NCBI RefSeq assembly: GCF_017834145.1
Contig: NZ_JAFIDA010000001.1
Location: 496,001-560,000, forward strand
From: Leucobacter exalbidus
GTDB lineage: Bacteria > Actinomycetota > Actinomycetes > Actinomycetales > Microbacteriaceae
DNA: 64,000 nt
Direction: 5' to 3'
Shown: in pieces, positions 58,019 through 64,000 of the stretch
How positions within the stretch are numbered: the stretch's first letter is position 1
Layout: every line of letters begins with the position of its first letter
Position numbers and translations under genes: made by a program
Notes under the pieces: generated by a model
Told to the model about the DNA's origin: nothing
Database searches by the model: none
The model's input: only the letters and a program-made list of their open reading frames with translations

Positions 58019-58909
58019 ATGAAGAAGCGTTTCCTCACCGGAGCCGTCGCATTGGGCGCCACTGCCGCGCTCGCACTGACCGGCTGCTCAAGCAGCGGCT
58101 CAGATGCAACAGAAGACAGCGATTCCAAGGGCACCGTCACCATCGGCATGTTCAACTGGGATGAAGATATTGCCGTCACACACCTCTGGGAAGCCATTCT
58201 CGAGGAGCAGGGCTACGACGTCGAGATCGAGTCGGCCGACCCCGGCCCCGTCTTCCAGGGTCTCGCCGATGGCGACTTCGACACCGTGCTCGATGTCTGG
58301 CTGCCGCTCACGCACGCCAGCTACCTCGAGCAGTACGGCGACGACATCGTCGAGCTGGGCGCATGGAACGATGAGGCACAGCTAACCATCGCGGTCAACG
58401 CCGATGCTCCCATCGATTCACTCGATGAGCTGGCCAAGAACGCCGACCTCTTCGGCAACAAGATTGTCGGCATCGAGGCCGGCGCCGGCCTCACCGCCAC
58501 CACCGAAGACGCCGTGATCCCCGGGTACGGCCTCGAGAAGATGGACTACGTCATCTCGTCGACCCCCGCAATGCTCACCGAGCTCGACACCGCCATGTCA
58601 AAGGGCGACAACATTGCGGTCACGCTGTGGAAGCCGCACTGGGCATACAACGCGTATGACCTGAAGGATCTGAAGGATCCCAAGGGCACGCTCGGCGATG
58701 CTGAGAGCCTGTACTCGTACGGCAGCAGCACCTTCGTCGAGGACTTCCCCGAGGTCGCTGGCTGGTTGAAGAACTTCAAGATGGACTCAGAGCTGCTGCA
58801 CTCGCTCGAGGACAAGATGTTCAACGAGTACGACGGTGACGACTACGAACCGGTCGTCGCTGAGTGGATCTCAGAGAACCAGGAATACGTCGACGGTCTC
58901 ACCAAGTAG
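58019..58909 (+). CDS. proX: Glycine betaine/proline-binding lipoprotein, first copy
   Basis: Substrate-binding subunit (OpuAC-type), 296 aa. Lipoprotein signal MKKRFLTGAVALGATAALALTGC, with the lipid-anchored Cys at residue 23 and a Ser/Asp-rich linker. Mature start VTIGMFNWDEDIAVTHLW; conserved aromatic residues WKPHW and YGSST are likely binding residues. ATG 58019 with GGAAGGAAAGG upstream. The sequence is closely similar to the second copy. Confidence 0.93.
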   Translation: MKKRFLTGAVALGATAALALTGCSSSGSDATEDSDSKGTVTIGMFNWDEDIAVTHLWEAILEEQGYDVEIESADPGPVFQGLADGDFDTVLDVWLPLTHASYLEQYGDDIVELGAWNDEAQLTIAVNADAPIDSLDELAKNADLFGNKIVGIEAGAGLTATTEDAVIPGYGLEKMDYVISSTPAMLTELDTAMSKGDNIAVTLWKPHWAYNAYDLKDLKDPKGTLGDAESLYSYGSSTFVEDFPEVAGWLKNFKMDSELLHSLEDKMFNEYDGDDYEPVVAEWISENQEYVDGLTK

Positions 58910-58924
58910 CACTGTCGATAGCTG

Positions 58925-58996
58925 ACACCGCGGCTCAAAGCCAGCGGTGTAGAGGGCGTCACCCGATCACGATCTAGGGGTTGGGTGACGCCCTTT
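58925..58996 (+). terminator. Two hairpins between the two proX genes
   Basis: First, 58925-58931 with 58944-58950 plus an inner ggct/agcc pair. Second, an 11-bp perfect stem, 58954-58964 with 58983-58993, followed by ttt. They could partially terminate proVWX so the second proX is made at another level. Confidence 0.7.
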
Positions 58997-59012
58997 GCTG
59001 TACCCCCAGCAT

Positions 59013-59047
59013 CTTGTTACACCCATGCAACTTGTTACACCCATGCA
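59013..59047. repeat. 17-bp direct repeat upstream of the second proX
   Basis: cttgttacacccatgca occurs at 59013-59029 and 59031-59047, an 18-bp period. It lies 21 nt before the second proX start and may be an operator pair or a small recent duplication. Confidence 0.85.
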
Positions 59048-59068
59048 TCACTTCCCGAAAGGAACCAC

Positions 59069-59956
59069 TTGCAGAAGCGTTTGATCACCGGAGCTCTCGC
59101 CGTTGGCGCGGCCGCCGCGCTCGCCCTCACCGGTTGCTCAGATTCAGGAGCAACGTCTGCCACTGAAACATCCAAGGGCACCGTCACCATTGGCATGTTC
59201 AACTGGGATGAAGACATCGCGGTCACGCACCTGTGGAAGGCCGTGCTCGAGGAACAGGGCTACTCAGTCGACATCAAAACCGCCGACCCGGGCCCCGTGT
59301 TTCAGGGTCTCGCCGACGGCGACTTCGACACCGTGCTCGATATCTGGTTGCCCCTCACGCACGAAAACTATCTCGACATGTACGGTGACGACATCGTCGA
59401 GCTGGGGGCTTGGAACACCGAAGCCAGAAACGCCATCGCCGTCAACGCCGACGCACCCATCGATTCCCTTGACGAGCTGGCCGACAATGCCGAGCTTTTC
59501 AACAACCAGCTCATCGGCATCGAGGCCGGCGCTGGCCTCACCCGCGCCACCGAAGAAGCCGTAGTCCCCGGGTACGGCCTCGAACAGATGGATTACGTCA
59601 TCTCATCGACCCCCGCGATGCTCACCGAGCTCGATACGGCAATGTCGAAGGGCGAGAACATTGTGGTCACGCTGTGGCAGCCGCACTGGGCCTTTGACGC
59701 CTACGATCTGAAGGTGCTGGAGGACCCCCAGGGCACCCTCGGCGAGGCCGAAAGCATCTACTCGTATGGCAGCAGCACCTTCGCCGACGAGTTCCCCGAG
59801 GTGGCGGGCTGGCTCACCGATTTCAAGATGGACGCTGATCAGCTGCACTCGCTCGAAGCCAAGATGTTCAACGAGTACTCGGGCGACGACTACGCCCCGA
59901 TCGTGGCTGGCTGGATCGCTGAGAACCAGGCGTACGTCGACGGGCTCACGAAGTAG
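59069..59956 (+). CDS. Glycine betaine/proline-binding lipoprotein, second copy
   Basis: Paralogue of the gene before it, 295 aa. Lipoprotein signal MQKRLITGALAVGAAAALALTGC, anchored Cys at residue 23. Mature part starts VTIGMFNWDEDIAVTHLW; also WQPHW and YGSST. Start TTG 59069 with AAAGGA 5 nt upstream; ATGs upstream lie before the repeat and lack a signal. Probably uses the same ProVW transporter, possibly with other substrate preference (inference). Confidence 0.92.
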   Translation: MQKRLITGALAVGAAAALALTGCSDSGATSATETSKGTVTIGMFNWDEDIAVTHLWKAVLEEQGYSVDIKTADPGPVFQGLADGDFDTVLDIWLPLTHENYLDMYGDDIVELGAWNTEARNAIAVNADAPIDSLDELADNAELFNNQLIGIEAGAGLTRATEEAVVPGYGLEQMDYVISSTPAMLTELDTAMSKGENIVVTLWQPHWAFDAYDLKVLEDPQGTLGEAESIYSYGSSTFADEFPEVAGWLTDFKMDADQLHSLEAKMFNEYSGDDYAPIVAGWIAENQAYVDGLTK

Positions 59957-60017
59957 CTCCGCCTACCGCTGAGGGACTCGAGGTGGGCGCCCAGCACCCA
60001 CCTCCGCTCCCCACCCC

Positions 60018-60075
60018 CGCTACGCCCGTGCGGGCTGCCGAATCTTCGCGCAGCTCGCACGGGCGTAGCGGCGTT
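60018..60075 (+). terminator. Terminator of the proVWX-proX unit
   Basis: Perfect 15-bp stem, 60018-60032 with 60056-60070, around a 23-nt loop, then gcgtttc. It lies 61 nt after the second proX stop. Confidence 0.85.
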
Positions 60076-60210
60076 TCGGCCGCACGGCCCATGATCCGGA
60101 TCATCGCGCAGCGCAGCAAGCCCGGCCCCGCGAAAGCAGCCGCCACACGGGGCAGGCAGCTGCCAAGCGGGCCACCATATCCCCCGGTAGACTAATGGGG
60201 TTGACTACTA

Positions 60211-60272
60211 GGCACCCTGCCCGCAAGGGCCGACGACACGGTGCCGTCCATATCGAACCCGACGATACGTCG
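60211..60272 (+). promoter_or_regulatory. Structured leader of valS
   Basis: ggcacc (60211-60216) pairs with ggtgcc (60240-60245), enclosing gccc-gcaa-gggc (60219-60230) with a GNRA-type loop. A small hairpin cgacg-ata-cgtcg at 60260-60272 lies just before GGAG. No T-box sequence was found. Role unknown. Confidence 0.5.
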
Positions 60273-60289
60273 AGACCGGAGCAGCACGC

Positions 60290-62872
60290 ATGAGCGCGAT
60301 CCCCGACAAGCCGAAACTTGAAGGCCTCGAGGACAAGTGGGGAGCAGTCTGGGACGAAGCGGGCACCTACGCGTTTGACCGCGATGGCGCAGGCGAGGTC
60401 TACAGCATCGATACTCCCCCGCCCACCGCATCAGGTTCGCTGCACGTGGGCCACGTGTTCTCGTACACGCACACCGACACGGTGGCACGATTCCACCGCA
60501 TGCGCGGCAAGCGCGTCTTCTACCCGATGGGCTGGGATGACAACGGTCTGCCGACCGAGCGCCGCGTACAGAACTACTACGGCGTGCGTTGCGACCCCAC
60601 GCTGCCCTACGTAGACGGCTTCGTGCCGCCCCACAACGGTGGCGAAGGCAAGAGCATCAAGGCCGCCGATCAGCAGCCCATTTCGCGTCGCAACTTCATT
60701 GAACTGTGCGAGCAGCTCACCGTTGAAGACGAGAAGCAGTTCGAAGACCTGTGGCGCACGCTCGGCCTGTCTGTTGACTGGACGCAGAGCTACCGCACCA
60801 TTGGCCAGGATTCGCTGCGCGCCTCGCAGCTTGCGTTCATTCGCAACATCGAGCGCGGCGAGGCCTACCAGGCGCAGGCCCCCACCCTGTGGGATGTCAC
60901 CTTCCGCACCGCCGTGGCACAGGCCGAGCTCGAAGACCGCGAGCAGCCCAGCGCGTACCACAAGCTGGCGTTCCACCGCACCGACGGTGGCGAAGACATT
61001 CACATCGACACGACACGACCCGAGCTGCTCGCAGCCTGTGTCGCGCTCGTGGCACACCCCGATGATGAGCGCTTCCAGCCCCTGTTCGGCACGACCGTGC
61101 GCACCCCCATCTTCGACGTCGAGGTGCCGATTCTCGCGCACCACCTGGCGCAGAAGGACAAGGGCACCGGCATCGCGATGATCTGCACCTTCGGTGATGT
61201 CACCGACGTCGTGTGGTGGCGCGAACTGCAGCTGCCCAACCGCGCAATCTTGGGCTTCGACGGCCGCATCATTTCTGAGGCACCCGAGGCCATCACGAGC
61301 GAAGCTGGCCGCGAAGCGTACGCGCAGATCGCCGGCAAGACCGTGTTCAGCGCGAAGCAGACCGTCGTTGACCTGCTCACCGCATCGGGCGAACTGATCG
61401 GCGAAATTCGCAAGATCTCGCACCCCGTGAAGTTCTTCGAAAAGGGCGACAAGCCCCTCGAAATCGTGTCGACTCGTCAGTGGTACGTCAAGAACGGCGC
61501 CCACGACGAGGCTCTGCAGGAGCGTCTGCTGGCCCACGGCCGCGAACTAGACTGGCACCCCGATTTCATGCGCGTGCGCTACGAAAACTGGGTTGAGGGC
61601 CTCTCGGGCGACTGGCTGATCTCACGCCAGCGCTTCTTCGGTGTGCCGCTGCCCGTGTGGTACCCGCTCGACGCCGACGGCAACCCCGTCTTTGATCAGC
61701 CGATCATCCCCTCGACCGATCAGCTTCCCGTTGATCCGTCGAGTGACGTGCCCACGGGCTACACCGAGGAGCAGCGCGGCCAGGCCGGCGGCTTCCAGGG
61801 CGAGGTCGACGTGATGGACACCTGGGCTACCTCGTCGCTGACCCCGCAGCTCGCGGGCGGCTGGGAGCGCGACCCCGAGCTGTTCGCTCAGGTCTACCCC
61901 TACAGCCTGCGCCCCCAGGGCCAGGACATCATTCGCACTTGGCTGTTCTCGACGCTGCTGCGTTCAGAGCTCGAGTGCGGGCAGCTGCCGTGGAAGAACG
62001 CGGGCATCTCAGGTTGGATCCTTGACCCCGACCGCAAGAAGATGTCGAAGTCGAAGGGCAACGTTGTCACGCCCGCCGGCATGCTCGAGCAGCACGGCTC
62101 TGACGCGGTGCGGTACTGGGCGGCCTCGGCCAAGCTCGGCACCGACGCATCGTTCGATCCGCAGAACCCCACGCAGATCAAGATCGGCCGTCGCCTCGCG
62201 ATCAAGCTGCTGAACGCAGCAAAGTTCACGCTGAGCTTCGACGCTTCAAGCGCCGGATCAGTCACCGAGGCACTCGACCGCTCGATGCTCGCCGGCCTCG
62301 GCCGCGTGATCGAGGATGCGACGCGCGCGTTTGAGGCGTACGACCACGCTCGTGCGCTCGAATACACCGAGTCGTTCTTCTGGACGTTCTGCGATGACTA
62401 CCTCGAGCTTGTCAAGGAGCGTGCCCACAACGGCACCGGCCAGGATCAGGCTTCGGCCGTCACCGCGCTGCGCACCGCTCTGTCGGTGTTCGCGCGTCTG
62501 CTCGCCCCGTTCCTGCCCTACGCCACCGAAGAGGTGTGGTCATGGTTCGCCGAGGGTTCGGTGCACCGCGCCGCATGGCCCGAGGCTGCCGAGGTCACGT
62601 CACTCGCGGGTGACGACGCCGATGAGGGGCTGCTCGCCCTCGTGGGCGCAGCGCTCATTCGCGTGCGCGGCGCAAAGACCGACGCCAAGGCATCTCAGCG
62701 CACCCAGGTGACGCTGGCCGTGGTGCACACGCCCGCTGCCGACCGTGATCGCCTGGCCCTCGCGGCCGCCGATCTGTCGGCTGTAGGTCGCATCACCGAG
62801 CTGCGCATCGAGGCAGCCGAGGTTGATTCGGTCACCGTCGCTGAGATTCAGCTCGAACAGGTCGAGGGCTAA
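60290..62872 (+). CDS. valS: Valine--tRNA ligase
   Basis: Charges tRNA-Val. 860 aa, within the usual length. Class-I motifs HVGH (residues 52-55) and RKKMSKSKGN. Also PMGWDDNGLPTERRVQNYYGVRC, an actinobacterial form of the HIGH-domain insertion. C-terminal anticodon-binding domain present, without the long coiled coil of E. coli ValRS. ATG 60290 with GGAG 8 nt upstream. The leader is structured. Confidence 0.97.
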   Translation: MSAIPDKPKLEGLEDKWGAVWDEAGTYAFDRDGAGEVYSIDTPPPTASGSLHVGHVFSYTHTDTVARFHRMRGKRVFYPMGWDDNGLPTERRVQNYYGVRCDPTLPYVDGFVPPHNGGEGKSIKAADQQPISRRNFIELCEQLTVEDEKQFEDLWRTLGLSVDWTQSYRTIGQDSLRASQLAFIRNIERGEAYQAQAPTLWDVTFRTAVAQAELEDREQPSAYHKLAFHRTDGGEDIHIDTTRPELLAACVALVAHPDDERFQPLFGTTVRTPIFDVEVPILAHHLAQKDKGTGIAMICTFGDVTDVVWWRELQLPNRAILGFDGRIISEAPEAITSEAGREAYAQIAGKTVFSAKQTVVDLLTASGELIGEIRKISHPVKFFEKGDKPLEIVSTRQWYVKNGAHDEALQERLLAHGRELDWHPDFMRVRYENWVEGLSGDWLISRQRFFGVPLPVWYPLDADGNPVFDQPIIPSTDQLPVDPSSDVPTGYTEEQRGQAGGFQGEVDVMDTWATSSLTPQLAGGWERDPELFAQVYPYSLRPQGQDIIRTWLFSTLLRSELECGQLPWKNAGISGWILDPDRKKMSKSKGNVVTPAGMLEQHGSDAVRYWAASAKLGTDASFDPQNPTQIKIGRRLAIKLLNAAKFTLSFDASSAGSVTEALDRSMLAGLGRVIEDATRAFEAYDHARALEYTESFFWTFCDDYLELVKERAHNGTGQDQASAVTALRTALSVFARLLAPFLPYATEEVWSWFAEGSVHRAAWPEAAEVTSLAGDDADEGLLALVGAALIRVRGAKTDAKASQRTQVTLAVVHTPAADRDRLALAAADLSAVGRITELRIEAAEVDSVTVAEIQLEQVEG

Positions 62873-62875
62873 GGC

Positions 62876-63199
62876 ATGCAGTTGGGGGCACGTTGGCGCG
62901 CTGGTGATGCACCGCACCGCGGCGTGCCCCCGGTGCTGTTTTCGGCTATCGCCGAACAGGAGGCCGTCTACCCGTCGGCCTCCTCTTGGACCCTCACATT
63001 TCTTGAGGGTCGACCGCGGTGTGCGCTCGATGACGCCGTGATCGTGACGCTTGATGCGCACGGTGACGTGGCGCTCATCGCGGTGCACACGCTCGACGAT
63101 GCAGCAACGAACGACGCAGCAACAACTGGTGGGGCGACGGGAAATGCCGCCCCACCAGTTATCGCGTCAGATGATGATGACGACGATTGGCTGTCGTAG
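62876..63199 (+). CDS. Hypothetical protein with acidic C-terminus
   Basis: 107-aa predicted cytosolic protein starting 3 nt after the valS stop, so likely co-transcribed. Residues 1-75 look globular: MQLGARWRAGDAPHRGVPP, then VIVTLDAHGDVALIAVHTL. The last part is Ala/Thr-rich and ends DDDDDDWLS. A 13-bp inverted repeat (63124-63160) lies inside the coding region. No family was recognised; it may be a conserved small actinobacterial protein. Confidence 0.65.
   Translation: MQLGARWRAGDAPHRGVPPVLFSAIAEQEAVYPSASSWTLTFLEGRPRCALDDAVIVTLDAHGDVALIAVHTLDDAATNDAATTGGATGNAAPPVIASDDDDDDWLS
63124..63160. repeat. 13-bp inverted repeat within the small ORF
   Basis: Perfect 13-bp stem, 63124-63136 with 63148-63160, around an 11-nt loop. 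It lies inside the hypothetical gene after valS, near the convergent kinase gene. It resembles a terminator but lies in coding sequence. Confidence 0.6.
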
Positions 63200-63216
63200 T
63201 TAGCGCTTGTGCCGCG

Positions 63217-63915
63217 CTACAGCTGATCCAGCAGCCGTATGCGCAGATCTGCGGCCGCAGCGGTGCCATTAATGAGCTCGGCGTTGCGCTGATCGCTGCC
63301 GAGTGAGCGCTCCTTCGCTTCTGCCGGCGACCGGCCAAAGCGTTCGTGCCGCGCAATGAGCTGCGTAAGCCGCTGCTCCTCGGTCGGTTCTAAGAACCAC
63401 GCTTCGTCGACCACCGCGCGGGCGTGCGGCCAGGGCTGCGCAGCGTACAGCAGATAGTTACCCTCTGTAACGACCAGCGGAACATCGGCCCGCACCTCAA
63501 TGGCCGAGCCGATCGGCTCCTCAAGATCGCGCCTGAACTGGGGTGCGTAGATCGTGCCGTCGCGCTCGTTCGATGCGGCGCCGGGCTGGTCGTGGATGCG
63601 GCGCATTAGGGCAACATAGCCCCACGCGTCGAAGGTGTCGTGTGCGCCCTTGCGTGCGTGACGGTCGAGCGTGTGCAACACCTCATCGGCGAAATGAAAG
63701 CCATCCATCGGCACGAGCACCGCAAGCTCGGGCCCAAGCTCAGCGACAATGCGCTCAGCAAGCGTCGATTTGCCGGCGCCCGGTGAGCCGGTGATGCCCA
63801 GAATCTGGCGGCCGCCGCGGTGGGCGAGGGCACGGGAACGGTCGACGAGCGTGTCGAGGGATACCTCGTGGACGGGGGTGGTGCTGGGGTCTTCGTTGAC
63901 CATGATTATGCTCAT
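63217..63915 (-). CDS. Nucleoside/nucleotide kinase family P-loop protein
   Basis: About 232 aa, a P-loop kinase related to uridine kinase, pantothenate kinase and YfdH/FrcK-like proteins. Walker A GSPGAGKST is at residues 43-51, followed by VLVPMDGFHFADEVL, and VVTEGNYLLY in the phosphotransfer core. The acceptor is not certain. Start ATG 63915 or 63903; neither has a strong Shine-Dalgarno. The frame to 63984 is open but not family sequence. Convergent with the small gene. Confidence 0.82.
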   Translation of the reverse strand: MSIIMVNEDPSTTPVHEVSLDTLVDRSRALAHRGGRQILGITGSPGAGKSTLAERIVAELGPELAVLVPMDGFHFADEVLHTLDRHARKGAHDTFDAWGYVALMRRIHDQPGAASNERDGTIYAPQFRRDLEEPIGSAIEVRADVPLVVTEGNYLLYAAQPWPHARAVVDEAWFLEPTEEQRLTQLIARHERFGRSPAEAKERSLGSDQRNAELINGTAAAADLRIRLLDQL

Positions 63916-64000
63916 TCTCGAGTGAGTGAAAGTGGAATGTGAGACACCGCAGCCAGCCAGCTGCGCGGGCCCACCATCGAGCACCGCACGGCAGCAATCT
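63916..64000. other. Window end upstream of the kinase gene
   Basis: 85 bp upstream of the minus-strand kinase gene. Presumably its promoter; no element was assigned and no gene was recognised. Confidence 0.3.

Noticed and set aside
60187..60290. T-box before valS
   Set aside because: No GGTGG-type T-box core or specifier stem was found, unlike upstream of ileS.
60431..61537. 368-aa open frame opposite valS
   Set aside because: Antisense to conserved valS motifs, with no recognised domain; a GC-bias shadow.

Overview
The window is high-GC DNA from an actinobacterium. RbpA, WhiA, OpcA, an actinobacterial heme A synthase/ctaB pair, an ultrashort ileS T-box leader, DUF4233 behind folC and a 13E12-type HNH protein all point that way. 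The block uvrB ... uvrA-uvrC-rapZ-whiA ... pgk-tpiA-secG-rbpA ... pgi-tal-tkt-ctaB resembles Microbacteriaceae chromosomes, possibly Leucobacter or a relative; that placement is inference. No rRNA, tRNA, IS element, prophage or CRISPR array was seen. The window looks like core chromosome plus one cell-surface polysaccharide locus.

Layout. 1-1 kb: SURF1 (cytochrome oxidase assembly). 1-11.4 kb, minus strand: an ABC-F protein, then an apparent nine-gene unit running from sufB through sufD, a Rieske ferredoxin, sufC and a MIP18/SufT-like factor directly into zwf-opcA-gnd-pgl. Fe-S assembly and the NADPH-producing oxidative pentose phosphate branch therefore appear to be co-transcribed. 11.6-14 kb: ctaA and ctaB (heme A and heme O synthesis). 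14-19.1 kb: tkt-tal-pgi (non-oxidative branch and entry to glycolysis). 19.4-30 kb, minus strand: rbpA, secG, tpiA, pgk, sodA, whiA, rapZ, uvrC, uvrA. Neither gap nor yvcK is present where they often sit.

30-35.2 kb: a DUF222/HNH protein whose gene and 3' flank hold several hexamer-type tandem repeats, then a YqeY-like protein and uvrB. 35.4-46.3 kb: a rhamnose/surface-polysaccharide locus with an RmlC-RmlD fusion, rmlB, three GT2 enzymes, a DUF6541 membrane protein, a Wzx-like flippase, a DUF2304 protein, a DPM1-like GT2 and rmlA. These would make dTDP-L-rhamnose, assemble a lipid-linked glycan and flip it. 46.4-49.7 kb: MarR regulator, SDR, YcaQ-like protein, ndk. 49.8-55.3 kb: DUF4233, folC and a type-2 (eukaryote-like) ileS preceded by a T-box. 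55.6-60 kb: a glycine betaine/proline ABC transporter proV-proW-proX with a second proX. 60.3-64 kb: valS, a small acidic-tailed hypothetical protein and a P-loop nucleoside kinase-like protein.

Many genes overlap by 4 bp (ATGA/GTGA/TTGA), indicating translational coupling. Start codons were reassigned where a Shine-Dalgarno or an overlap decided them. Terminator-like hairpins were read by eye; no folding energies were computed. The most notable non-coding signals are the ileS T-box, a LexA-like box over a good uvrA promoter, an (acctac)8 tract, a compound palindrome before proV, and structured leaders before rmlB and valS.
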